Below, in pieces: positions 50,311-58,987 of a stretch of DNA of 64,000 bases. This DNA comes from Cytophagales bacterium. GTDB lineage: Bacteria; Bacteroidota; Bacteroidia; Cytophagales; Spirosomataceae. Every line of letters begins with the position of its first letter. Position 1 is the first letter of the stretch. The stretch covers positions 28,067-92,066 of the forward strand of contig JAAFJP010000025.1 in assembly GCA_013298125.1 (NCBI GenBank), given 5' to 3'. The position numbers were made by a program, and so were the translations under genes. The notes beneath the pieces were generated by a model. The model ran no database searches. It was given only the letters and a program-made list of their open reading frames with translations, and was not told the DNA's origin.

Positions 50311-51373
50311 AACTTAACACTTCTTCGGCAACTAATTTTTTCTTAGCTAAATTAAGTTTAATAATGGGTAATTTTACGGTAAAATATTGTTCGCTTTCCT
50401 CGATAATTATCGGTTTGTGAGTCAAGAATTCGTACCGTTGAGATATATTCGACAAGCCAAATTGGGTCGATTCTAAATCATTAACCTCTTTCCGTTGTAA
50501 GTTGTTTTGGACAATGAGTAATTGGTCGTCTTTGGTTAGAATATTAATTTGCAAGGGTTTATTTTTTGAGACAATGTTGTGCTTCACAGCGTTTTCGACC
50601 AACATCTGCAACGCCATTGGCACGATATAATGTTGTCGAACTTCCTCATCTACCTGAATACTAATTTTGAGACTTTCGCCAAACCGTTTTTTCAAGAGAT
50701 ACAAGTACGAATCTATAAAATCTAATTCGGTATCTAACTCCATCAATTCCTTTTCGTGGCTTTTCAAGACGTAGCGATAGACCTTTGAAAACTGTCGGAC
50801 AAACTCCACCGAGGCGTTGGTGTCCAAAGGAATCAAGGCGGTCAATACGCTCAGGTTATTAAACAGAAAATGTGGATTTACCTGATTTCTAACGGCTTGT
50901 AGTTGTGCTTGGGTACTGATTTTTTTGAATTTCTCGGCTTCAATTTGGGTTTTTTCTAACTGATTAACATACCAATAAATCACGTTCAGCACGTTCAGGA
51001 AGAGGTTGATTCTGAACGCAAACATCATCAGTAGTTTCATCGGCAAGAGCAGGGTGGGGAGATTGAAGGGCATGGTGAAATATGCTGCCGATAGCCCAAT
51101 AGTCAATGTTATGAGGGTGGTCATCACGATACTCCCTCCGAAAATCGTTGCGATACGTGTCCATAAGTTTTGGAATATTTTAGTTTGTAAATAATTGTCC
51201 CACAGACGGTTAGCTTCCCAGACACCGAACGTGAGCAAAAGAAAAATGACGAATAATTCCGTATTGGAAATATCAATTGGATAATGCACAAAAATCTCCA
51301 CCATCAATGTATTCAAGAGCGAATACGCCGCCAGCAGTACGATAAACAAATAACGGTATTGATGTGAAAACAT
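50306..51373 (-). CDS. LytS-type sensor histidine kinase
   Basis: The 355-residue protein has four membrane segments in the first about 130 residues and the His_kinase motif NPHFLFNNLSVLTALI (His near 168), with ATPase motifs LVENAVKHN and GLSNISQRYEF. It acts with the LytTR regulator at 49453, the third such pair in this window. Confidence 0.9.
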   Translation of the reverse strand: MFSHQYRYLFIVLLAAYSLLNTLMVEIFVHYPIDISNTELFVIFLLLTFGVWEANRLWDNYLQTKIFQNLWTRIATIFGGSIVMTTLITLTIGLSAAYFTMPFNLPTLLLPMKLLMMFAFRINLFLNVLNVIYWYVNQLEKTQIEAEKFKKISTQAQLQAVRNQVNPHFLFNNLSVLTALIPLDTNASVEFVRQFSKVYRYVLKSHEKELMELDTELDFIDSYLYLLKKRFGESLKISIQVDEEVRQHYIVPMALQMLVENAVKHNIVSKNKPLQINILTKDDQLLIVQNNLQRKEVNDLESTQFGLSNISQRYEFLTHKPIIIEESEQYFTVKLPIIKLNLAKKKLVAEEVLSY

Positions 51374-51397
51374 GACTTTTGGGGTTTATAAAAATGT

Positions 51398-51508
51398 GTC
51401 ATTGCGAGCTTTTCAGCGAAGCAATCTGTTAGTGTTTAACATTAATGTTAGACTTACTTTATTTGCATCAATCAAAAAGATTGCTTCGCTGAAAAAGCTC
51501 GCAATGAC
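51398..51508. repeat. Inverted repeat GTCATTGCGAGCTTTTCAGC
   Basis: Arms GTCATTGCGAGCTTTTCAGC GAAGCAATCT and AGATTGCTTCGCTGAAAAAG CTCGCAATGAC are almost perfect and about 50 bases apart. The word GTCATTGCGAG...GAAGCAATCT is familiar from several Bacteroidota genomes. Confidence 0.8.
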
Positions 51509-51550
51509 AGAATGCAGTAATGACAGCACTAAAATACAAATTTTATTAAG

Positions 51551-51580
51551 AAAACCCTGAGCCATAAGCTCAGGGTTTTG
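51551..51580 (-). terminator. Terminator of the fasciclin gene
   Basis: AAAACCCTGAGC/GCTCAGGGTTTT stem with a five-base loop, 67 bases after the stop codon of the minus-strand gene at 51647. Confidence 0.85.
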
Positions 51581-51646
51581 CAAACACTCTCTAACCACTA
51601 TAAAACTGTAATGTAATTTTGTGCGAAAGTGATTTTTCCTAATCTA

Positions 51647-52609
51647 TTATAATTTTGGAATTAATACTTTGTCAATTGCATGAATAACTCCATTTGTTGC
51701 CAAAACATTGGTAATTATAATGTTTGAATTTCCGCTACCAGTTGCTTTCACCTTTGCACCACCAGCTAAATCAAATGTAAGTTTATCCGCTGCATTTGTT
51801 TTAGTACCAACAGTTGATACTTCTGCTGCACCTACATTAGGCAAATCTGTTGAGAATACACGGTCTTCAACTACATGGTACAATAAAACTCTTGTTAATA
51901 GTGTCTTATTCGCAATCAAAGCCGCTTTTGATGTTCCAGCACCTTTGTATAAGTCTTGAAAAGCTGTATTGGTTGGAGCAAGAACTGTATATCCTTTTGC
52001 AGCGGCAGCGGCTAATGTCCCATCCAAGCCAGCAGCAATTACCAAATCTTTCAATTCGCTAAAACTTGAAGCATTTGCAGGATCAGCTGCAATTTGAACA
52101 ATATTCTGAGTAGGCGGAATGATGACATCATCAATTACATGAATTACACCATTAGATGCTGTTACGTCAGTAGCAATTACTTTAATCTTTCCATTAATAA
52201 ATACACCGTCGGCGTTTTTAGAAAGGTAAATAGGATTTGCGGTATTTACGGTTGGGGCCGTTCCACTTCTCACGTCAGCCGCCCTAACAGTTCCACTCAA
52301 AACGTGTGCTGTTAAAATTGGAGTTAATGCTTCCTTAGATAATCCATCTAAACTTGTAATTTTAGCTTTTGTGAAAGCAGCGTTATTTGGAGCAAATACT
52401 GTGAAAGGTCCAGCACCTTGTAAAGTCTTTACTAAATCAGCTTTTGTCAAAGCCGCCGTTAAAGTTGAAAATTGGTTATCTGCCAATGCAACACCAACAA
52501 TGTCCTTCGGAGGAGTAACCACAGGATCATCCTTTTTACAAGAAGTAAGTGCCATAACAGCAACAAAAACGATAGACAGGGGGGCGATTAATTTTCTTAG
52601 ATTTTTCAT
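51647..52609 (-). CDS. Fasciclin-domain lipoprotein (two FAS1 domains)
   Basis: The 320-residue lipoprotein (lipobox LTSC, Cys24) contains two FAS1 domains: LADNQFSTLTAALTKADLVK ... HVIDDVIIP and FSELKDLVIAAGLDGTLA ... HAIDKVLIPKL. FAS1 domains mediate cell-cell or surface adhesion. It is a single gene with its own terminator. Confidence 0.9.
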   Translation of the reverse strand: MKNLRKLIAPLSIVFVAVMALTSCKKDDPVVTPPKDIVGVALADNQFSTLTAALTKADLVKTLQGAGPFTVFAPNNAAFTKAKITSLDGLSKEALTPILTAHVLSGTVRAADVRSGTAPTVNTANPIYLSKNADGVFINGKIKVIATDVTASNGVIHVIDDVIIPPTQNIVQIAADPANASSFSELKDLVIAAGLDGTLAAAAAKGYTVLAPTNTAFQDLYKGAGTSKAALIANKTLLTRVLLYHVVEDRVFSTDLPNVGAAEVSTVGTKTNAADKLTFDLAGGAKVKATGSGNSNIIITNVLATNGVIHAIDKVLIPKL

Positions 52610-52824
52610 GTTTGTAATGAGTTTTGTTTGAAAAGTTTAACAATGAATTTCACTACAATAACCGTCTGAAAGCCCCTAAAAGTTATCCGTTCAGGAGTCA
52701 ATCGCCATCAAAAAGGGTGTGAGAAGGAAGTTTCGGGGAGTGAATGGGGGAAGTTTTGAGAGGTGAGTTATTACGTTTTAAGTGGTCGTGTTTAACTTTT
52801 CATTGATTTTATTCAACAAAAATG

Positions 52825-52920
52825 TATAAATCAGGATTTGCTGGATTTTAGGATAATACAAGATTGACGACATACAATCCTGAAAACCATCTAATGCTAA
52901 AATCCTGATTCTGAATAAAT
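52825..52920. repeat. AATCAGGATTT-family inverted repeat
   Basis: AAATCAGGATTTGCTGGATTTT on the left and AATGCTAAAATCCTGATTCTGA on the right, about 60 bases apart. The remaining intergenic sequence (52610-52824 and 52921-53056) shows no gene. Confidence 0.75.
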
Positions 52921-52929
52921 TATTAAGCA

Positions 52930-52968
52930 AAAAAAGAGGCAGAAGATTATTGGTCTTTTGCCTCTTTT
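52930..52968. terminator. Stem-loop terminator
   Basis: AAAAGAGGCA/TGCCTCTTTT stem with a 19-base loop; A/T-rich flanks on both sides. Confidence 0.7.
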
Positions 52969-52984
52969 GAGTGTTTTTATTTTA

Positions 52985-53072
52985 TCAGAACAAGATTTAA
53001 AAGATTCACATGATTGACAAGATTTTATTCGAATAATCGTATCAATCAAATTAATCTCAATCCTGTTCTGAC
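52985..53072. repeat. CAGAACAAGATTT-family inverted repeat
   Basis: CAGAACAAGATTTAAAAGAT and AATTAATCTCAATCCTGTTCTG pair imperfectly around an inner stem. It is related to the AATCCTGATTT elements and overlaps the 3' end of the gene at 53057. Confidence 0.65.
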
Positions 53073-53590
53073 GGGGTCGCCTCTGACAAAACCATCGAAA
53101 ATTCGTTCACCTTTGACCGTTCACCGTTTGCCGAGTCATCCATAAACGACAAGTCAATCTTGATGTGCGGAATCAATTGTTCTTCCAACATTCTCGCCCA
53201 CTCGGTCATGTATAGCACTACGTCCTCACGCACGTTGTGACGCATTTTGTCTCTTCTTTCCAACGGAATTCTTTTCAAAATCTTTTGGTCAGATAGCCAC
53301 TCTAAATCTTGTAAATCCGTAACGGTTAGTCCACGGTGCAATAAATCTGCGATGAGTAAATCTATGCTCAGACCGCTTGTAGGACAAAATTCCTCCACTT
53401 GCTCACGCCAATCTCCACGCCCTTGCATAGCAAACTGATGAATTTCAGCTTTGGTGAGATTGGTTAATTCCTGAGCCAAATTTCCACAATTACAACTACC
53501 CATGTGTCCCCACTGATAGTTGCCGCCTTCCGCTAATTTTTTGGCAGTAATGCGAAGAGCATTAATTAAATCTGGATTTGCTGTTGCCAT
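53057..53590 (-). CDS. Conserved hypothetical protein
   Basis: The 177-residue protein carries a Cys/His-rich segment early (WGHMGSCNCGNLAQELTNLT), then DWREQVEEFCPTSG, and a helical C-terminus (ILKRIPLERRDKMRHNVREDVVLYMTEWA). It appears widespread in Bacteroidota, but I cannot name a family. The CNC motif may bind metal. Confidence 0.65.
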   Translation of the reverse strand: MATANPDLINALRITAKKLAEGGNYQWGHMGSCNCGNLAQELTNLTKAEIHQFAMQGRGDWREQVEEFCPTSGLSIDLLIADLLHRGLTVTDLQDLEWLSDQKILKRIPLERRDKMRHNVREDVVLYMTEWARMLEEQLIPHIKIDLSFMDDSANGERSKVNEFSMVLSEATPSEQD

Positions 53591-53599
53591 ATCTTTATT

Positions 53600-53690
53600 T
53601 GTTGAATTTTGAGTTTTGAATTGTTGAGAATTTTGATGTTGAGCAACAACTCAATAACTCAAACTTCAACAATTAACCTTCCAACTTAGT
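53600..53690. repeat. Imperfect inverted repeat TTGTTGAATTTTGAGTT/AACTC
   Basis: TTGTTGAATTTTGAGTTTTG and CAACTCAATAACTCAAACTTC, with CAACAATT near the end, form a weak hairpin in the gap between the two genes. Confidence 0.5.
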
Positions 53691-53709
53691 GTCAAAGATT
53701 TTTGTTTAA

Positions 53710-54441
53710 TTATTCTAAAAAATCATCAATATTTTTGAACAATTGCTTAATTGGTTCAATCTCAACATTATTGCGTAAGTTATTGTAATCCAAACAGTTG
53801 ATGGTTTTATTTCTAACAGTTTCTTTTTTACTATAAGTCTTTTTGACCAATCCATATAGATTTTGTAAATCCTCTTTTGGTTCTAATCGGAAAGTTAAAT
53901 TATCTGAATATGGATTAAAACCCAAATCATCCGTTTTCGATAGCACAAAATCCTTCGTTAATCTATCATCCACACATACATAGTGATTAGTTTCAGCCAG
54001 AAACCATGTTTCAATTTCCATGACGGCGGTGATGATTTTGGTTGGTATTGGCAGACTTCTTCGTTCTGTAAGCCGAGAACCTAATTCGATTTTTGGTAAG
54101 TCTTCGGGGGTTAATTTTCGTCCGTTTTGGTCTCCACGAAGGTCTTTCAATCCAATAATCTTAGAAAAACCTTGATTTATCAAGGTCTGTTTTTGCTCAA
54201 TAATATCCGAATCAACGTTTTCTGATTGACTTGAAATGAAAATGGTTGCTTCAAAATTTGCACTCTCGACTTCTGATTCAAATTGCAGATTTGCAGTTCT
54301 TGGAATACCCGAATTTTTATTTCCGCCTACCATTTTATGTCCAACAATTTTGACATTATGCTCTCCTACAATTTCAATTAATAATCGTTTTACAAAATCA
54401 CTCTCTGTTTCTCCTTCAACAAAAATGGCTATTTTCTTCAT
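53710..54441 (-). CDS. TOPRIM-like protein (DUF4276-type), partner of the OLD-like ATPase
   Basis: The 243-residue protein begins MKKIAIFVEGETESDFVKRL, with Glu9 in the family's V-E-G-E-T-E motif typical of DUF4276/TOPRIM folds, and contains IGLKDLRGDQNG in place of a classical DxD. It overlaps the ATPase gene by four bases, so both are translationally coupled. An ATPase plus TOPRIM-like nuclease is the make-up of several anti-phage systems (OLD-type, PARIS-like); which one applies cannot be told here. Confidence 0.7.
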   Translation of the reverse strand: MKKIAIFVEGETESDFVKRLLIEIVGEHNVKIVGHKMVGGNKNSGIPRTANLQFESEVESANFEATIFISSQSENVDSDIIEQKQTLINQGFSKIIGLKDLRGDQNGRKLTPEDLPKIELGSRLTERRSLPIPTKIITAVMEIETWFLAETNHYVCVDDRLTKDFVLSKTDDLGFNPYSDNLTFRLEPKEDLQNLYGLVKKTYSKKETVRNKTINCLDYNNLRNNVEIEPIKQLFKNIDDFLE

Positions 54442-55586
54442 TGTGCAGTGGCTATAAATTCCTCAAAACCTTGACGGTAAAATTCAGTGGCAAAAAAATC
54501 AAAATTATTTAATCCTGTAAAAGCAAAATCATCAAAAGTTTGTTTTGAATTTTGATAATTATAAAACACCGATTTATTACCTTCTCGATGAATTACAGAC
54601 CAATATTTCAGCGGTACGCTATTCATTACAAAACGATCATTGGTCGTCATAAATACCTGAATATTAGAGCCTTCTGCCTTTTCAATAATTAATTCTATGA
54701 GTTTTTTTGAACGGTCATAATCCAGTCCTTCGCCAATATCATCAATCAAAATACAGCTTGGTATTTTTGCCATTAAGGAGTAATTTAATTGAACGATTAA
54801 AGAGAAGGCTCTTGCCATGCCTTGGGACATATCTTTGAACTGAGTTGAAGCGGGTAAATCTGTTTCTTTGACGGATAAAAATAAATAATCAGACTCAACC
54901 TTCAAACCAATAGCTGTTATATCATATTCTATTCGTCTCATATCATCAATTATTTTTTGTTCAAATTGAGACTCAAATTCTGCCTTACCGTGAGAATAAA
55001 CTATATCTACTTTATTGTGATTTTTAAAACTGATTTTACCACGATTTTCTGTGTAACTCTGAATTAACCCTTTACCCATATTTCCTCCGAATGAATAATG
55101 AGCAAGTTTTTTACCCCAATTATGCAGAGTATCAAAAAAGGGTTGTTGTAAACTATCTCTACGGTTTACCATTAAGGCTCTATCTTCAATCTTAAAATCA
55201 AGAAAACCATTATGTTTTTCATAAAACAATTGTCCTTCTCTTCTATTCAGTTTCATATCATTATTAATAAATAGGTTTTCCTGAATAATAGATGCTTGGT
55301 CATTAAATTCCAATTTATATTTTATTAGGTTTCTATCTTCTTTAAAAATTACTTCAAATGATGGCTCATCAGCACGAGATTCTATACTCAGCCCTTCATT
55401 AAAGATATCTGAAATCCATCTTATTGCTTCAATTAATCGTGTTTTACCAGAAGCATTTCTGCCCACAATTAAGTTTATATTCTCAAATTCTACAAACTCA
55501 TCATTTGTAGAACCACTAACAATTGACCAACCTTTAAACCAGATTTCCTTATATTTCAACGCCTTCAATATCATATTCTTAATCAT
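54438..55586 (-). CDS. OLD-like AAA ATPase (AAA_21)
   Basis: The 382-residue protein has Walker A GRNASGKT (residues 42-49) and a signature region followed by Walker B PSCILIDDIGEGLDYDRSKK (an ABC-type ATPase). The long insertion between them resembles SMC/OLD ATPases. It is followed without a gap by the TOPRIM-like gene, a typical two-gene defence arrangement. A possible start at 55574 would give MILKALKYKEIW. Confidence 0.85.
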   Translation of the reverse strand: MIKNMILKALKYKEIWFKGWSIVSGSTNDEFVEFENINLIVGRNASGKTRLIEAIRWISDIFNEGLSIESRADEPSFEVIFKEDRNLIKYKLEFNDQASIIQENLFINNDMKLNRREGQLFYEKHNGFLDFKIEDRALMVNRRDSLQQPFFDTLHNWGKKLAHYSFGGNMGKGLIQSYTENRGKISFKNHNKVDIVYSHGKAEFESQFEQKIIDDMRRIEYDITAIGLKVESDYLFLSVKETDLPASTQFKDMSQGMARAFSLIVQLNYSLMAKIPSCILIDDIGEGLDYDRSKKLIELIIEKAEGSNIQVFMTTNDRFVMNSVPLKYWSVIHREGNKSVFYNYQNSKQTFDDFAFTGLNNFDFFATEFYRQGFEEFIATAQ

Positions 55587-55698
55587 TTAAGTTTAATCAA
55601 AATTCACTACAATTATGCAAATTCACAAATTTTTGAATGATAATCCTAAATTAGCTAAATTCGTGTAAATAAAATTATTCCATCAATCTAAATACCAA

Positions 55699-58041
55699 AT
55701 GAAAAACAAACTAAAATTCCTTCTTTCCCTCCTTATCATCACTCAAAGCTCATGGCTAACGGCTCAACAAGCACCAAGCCAGTACAATGCCAACACCCGC
55801 TTTGAACAATTGACTAACTTACCAACGCCCAATACCTACCGCACAGCTTCGGGTAGTCCTGGACGTGAATATTGGCAACAACGTGCCGACTACGACATCA
55901 AAGCCGAATTGGACGATGCTGAACGCAAAATCACGGGTTCTGAAACCATTACGTATTTCAATAATTCGCCCGATGAATTAGGGTATTTGTGGTTGCAATT
56001 AGACCAAAATAAATTCAAGCAAGATGCTATCGGTCATGTCACAGAAACGGGTGGAATTAGTGGACAGGCAAGTTTCGACAAATTCAAAGACCTGACTGAC
56101 CCTAAAAAATATGGGTATAATATTTTGTCGGTAAAAGATAAAATGGGTAGTCCTTTGAAATATACCATCAATGCTACCATGATGCGGATTGATTTGCCAA
56201 CACCCGTAAAATCTGGCGGAAGCGTCTCATTTTCAATTGATTGGAATTTCTTAGTTCCTGAATACGATGGACGTGGTGGCTATGAATTTTATCCAAAAGA
56301 TGGCAATGCTAATTATTTTATCGCTCATTGGTTTCCGAGAATGGCGGTTTATAATGACGTTTACGGATGGCAACACAAACAGTTTTTGGGTCGTGGAGAA
56401 TTTACTTTGAATTTTGGAAATTATAAGGTTGCCCTCACCGTTCCAAACGACCACGTGGTAGGTGCTTCGGGCGAATTGCAAAACCCTAATGCCGTTCTTT
56501 CTGCCGAACAAATTAAGCGTTGGGAGAAGGCAAAAAATACCACTCGTCCCGTCGTGATTGTGTCGCAAGAAGAAGCTGAAAAGGCAGAGAAAGGTAAGCC
56601 ATCAGGCAAAAAAACATGGATTTATAAGGCAGATAACGTCCGTGATTTTGCCTTTGCGAGTTCTCGTAAATTCATTTGGGATGCAATGCAAGTCGATGTA
56701 GAGGGCAAAAAAGTGTGGGCGATGTCGCTTTATCCAAAAGAGGGCAATCCACTTTGGGGACAATATTCTACGATGGTTGTTGCACACACCTTACGCTCGT
56801 ACTCGAAGCATACGGTTGCATACCCGTACCCCGTTGCCTACTCGTGTCATGCGGTTGCGGGCGGTGGTATGGAGTACCCGATGATTTCGTTTAATGGTGG
56901 TCGTCCAGAAGCAGATGGTACTTATTCTGAGCAAGTTAAGTATGGTATGATTGGCGTAATCATCCACGAAGTTGGACATAATTTCTTCCCGATGATTGTT
57001 AATTCAGACGAGAGACAATGGTCATGGATGGACGAAGGGTTGAATACTTTTTGTCAGTATTTGGCAGAACAAGAATGGGATAGAAATTACCCTTCACGTC
57101 GTGGAGAGCCACAAAATATCGTGCCTTACATGAAATTGGATGCTACACAACAAGTACCGATTATGACTAATTCTGAGAATATTTCAGACCAAACTTTCGG
57201 TCCAAATGCCTACGCAAAACCTGCCACGGCTTTGAATATTCTCCGTGAAACCGTTATGGGGCGTGAGTTATTTGATGCTGCCTTCAAAGAATATGCTCGT
57301 CGTTGGGCGTTCAAACAACCTTATCCAGCCGACTTTTTCCGCACGATGGAAGATGCGTCGGGTGTGGATTTAGATTGGTTTTGGAAAGGGTGGTTTTATA
57401 CGGTAGAGCCTGTAAATCAATCACTTGAAAACGTGGAATGGTTCGGAATTGATAAAGCTGACCCAACTCAAAAAAGCGATATTGCTCGCAAAGATGCCGC
57501 TGCAAAACGTGAGACGATGAGTAATATTCGTAATAAAACGGACATCCAAAAAACAGTCGTAGAAGAAAATCCAGACATGAAAGATTTTTATAATTCTTAC
57601 GACAGATTTGCCACAAACGAAGGTGACAAAAAGAAATACGACCAATACATGGCGGGGTTGTCAGAAGATGAAAAGAAATTAGTAGATGCCAACAAGAATT
57701 TTTATGTATTGAATGTAAAAAACAAAGGTGGTTTACCCATGCCCGTAATCGTGCGAGCGAATTATGAAGACGGCACAAACGAAGTTTTCAGAATCCCAGC
57801 CGAAATCTGGCGTTTGAATGATAAGGAAGTAAAAAAGGTAATTCCAACCGACAAAAAAGTAACAAAATGGACATTAGACCCATTCTTTGAAATTGCGGAT
57901 ATTGATACGGAAGACAACGCTTTCCCAAGAGAGCCAGCTCAACCAACGAGATTCCAAGTGTTCAAAGGGCAACGTCCACCACAGCCGAATCCAATGCAGC
58001 AACAAGCAAAGCCAAATGCGGTACAAGGGGCTAAGAATTAA
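55699..58041 (+). CDS. M1-family aminopeptidase-like metallopeptidase
   Basis: The 780-residue protein has a signal peptide (MKNKLKFLLSLLIITQSSWLTA) and an N-terminal beta-rich domain. The zinc motif HEVGHN (near residue 424) is followed about 20 residues later by the second ligand Glu in WMDEGLNTF. The GGGMEYPMISFN substrate motif precedes the zinc site (GAMEN variant in M1 peptidases). It is probably a periplasmic or outer-membrane zinc aminopeptidase. The C-terminus is long and Pro/Gln-rich. Confidence 0.9.
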   Translation: MKNKLKFLLSLLIITQSSWLTAQQAPSQYNANTRFEQLTNLPTPNTYRTASGSPGREYWQQRADYDIKAELDDAERKITGSETITYFNNSPDELGYLWLQLDQNKFKQDAIGHVTETGGISGQASFDKFKDLTDPKKYGYNILSVKDKMGSPLKYTINATMMRIDLPTPVKSGGSVSFSIDWNFLVPEYDGRGGYEFYPKDGNANYFIAHWFPRMAVYNDVYGWQHKQFLGRGEFTLNFGNYKVALTVPNDHVVGASGELQNPNAVLSAEQIKRWEKAKNTTRPVVIVSQEEAEKAEKGKPSGKKTWIYKADNVRDFAFASSRKFIWDAMQVDVEGKKVWAMSLYPKEGNPLWGQYSTMVVAHTLRSYSKHTVAYPYPVAYSCHAVAGGGMEYPMISFNGGRPEADGTYSEQVKYGMIGVIIHEVGHNFFPMIVNSDERQWSWMDEGLNTFCQYLAEQEWDRNYPSRRGEPQNIVPYMKLDATQQVPIMTNSENISDQTFGPNAYAKPATALNILRETVMGRELFDAAFKEYARRWAFKQPYPADFFRTMEDASGVDLDWFWKGWFYTVEPVNQSLENVEWFGIDKADPTQKSDIARKDAAAKRETMSNIRNKTDIQKTVVEENPDMKDFYNSYDRFATNEGDKKKYDQYMAGLSEDEKKLVDANKNFYVLNVKNKGGLPMPVIVRANYEDGTNEVFRIPAEIWRLNDKEVKKVIPTDKKVTKWTLDPFFEIADIDTEDNAFPREPAQPTRFQVFKGQRPPQPNPMQQQAKPNAVQGAKN

Positions 58042-58047
58042 GGGTAA

Positions 58048-58084
58048 CAAAAATGCCTCTGTTTGATGACAGAGGCATTTTTGT
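58048..58084 (+). terminator. Terminator of the peptidase gene
   Basis: AATGCCTCTG/CAGAGGCATT stem with TTTTTGTT tail, six bases after the stop codon. Confidence 0.88.
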
Positions 58085-58086
58085 TA

Positions 58087-58251
58087 TTATGAATTTGATT
58101 TCTCATAAAACCTTTTTGGCAATCCATGTTCTTTCAGGAACGCTCTTGCTCTGGCTACTTTTTCTTTAAAAAAAACTTTTTCTTCTAAATAATCAAGAGC
58201 TGGATTGTATGTAATATTACTTGGTTCGATATTTTTAGTTGCTGTTTTCAT
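58087..58251 (-). CDS. Small ORF (54 residues), cassette partner
   Basis: ATG at 58251 to TAA at 58087 encodes a peptide with NIEPSNITYNPALDYLEEKV and a basic end (LPKRFYEKSNS). It starts four bases after the stop codon of the gene at 58256. Size and position match the 53-residue ORF of the cassette at 38103. Confidence 0.65.
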   Translation of the reverse strand: MKTATKNIEPSNITYNPALDYLEEKVFFKEKVARARAFLKEHGLPKRFYEKSNS

Positions 58252-58255
58252 AATG

Positions 58256-58747
58256 CTAAAATAATTGTTTTTTACGTGAAATTAAAAAAGCTCTATAATT
58301 TTTATTATTTATAAAATCTTCCCATTCGCCATCACCATACCCCACAACGTCCACAATATTACTTATTTCTGAGAAATATCTGTTTATCTTCATTTGGTAT
58401 AATCTCGTCCTCCGAGGTTTTTCTCCCTCAGGAACACTACCCATAAAGAAGATACTCGCATTAGGATATTGTAACCAAAATTTATTAACAGTATCGGCAA
58501 CCGTAGCTAAAACTTTTTCAGTATCCCCATTCCTACTAATTATTTGGTCATCCAATTCACCAGTTTCATCATTAAAATCACCAAAACCTAAATTATAGAC
58601 AATTGAGTCAAATGGAAGCCCTATATCTTCTGGATTTTCGATTTCCGAATAAACCACCATTTTCTTTATTACCTTTTCTCCAACACTTTCAAAAGTATAA
58701 ACTAAACCTCTAACGGTAGATTCTGTTTTGTATTTTTCAATCTGCAT
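58256..58747 (-). CDS. DUF6934-like hypothetical protein (cassette partner)
   Basis: The 163-residue protein contains GEWEDFINNKNYRAFLISRKK near the end, comparable to DGDTFVSFITSRKNPYTG in the protein at 37679, and the middle PNASIFFMGSVPEGEKPRRT. It forms a two-gene cassette with the 54-residue ORF. The same kind of pair in two places suggests a mobile toxin-antitoxin-like module; this is inference. The domain name is an estimate. Confidence 0.6.
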   Translation of the reverse strand: MQIEKYKTESTVRGLVYTFESVGEKVIKKMVVYSEIENPEDIGLPFDSIVYNLGFGDFNDETGELDDQIISRNGDTEKVLATVADTVNKFWLQYPNASIFFMGSVPEGEKPRRTRLYQMKINRYFSEISNIVDVVGYGDGEWEDFINNKNYRAFLISRKKQLF

Positions 58748-58817
58748 TTAATAGTGGCATTATTACTTATCAATATCAAGTTACGTTTAAATAAACTTCT
58801 CCCTACCCCCTATAAAA

Positions 58818-58855
58818 AAAGTTACCCAGACGGAAACCATCTGGGCAATCTTAGT
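58818..58855 (-). terminator. Orphan terminator-like hairpin
   Basis: On the minus strand GCCCAGATGG-TTTCCG-TCTGGGTAAC is followed by TTTTTTT. No minus-strand gene ends here; it would end a transcript antisense to the start of bioF. Confidence 0.55.
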
Positions 58856-58987
58856 AAATAGTTCTACACCTATTAAGTGCAAAGATATACCTTTTTTATA
58901 ACCAATGTCAAGAGAAATTTAGATTATTTTATAGAATATACGTCAAAATTGATTAAACGGACGATGAAAGGGCATAATTTGTATTTT

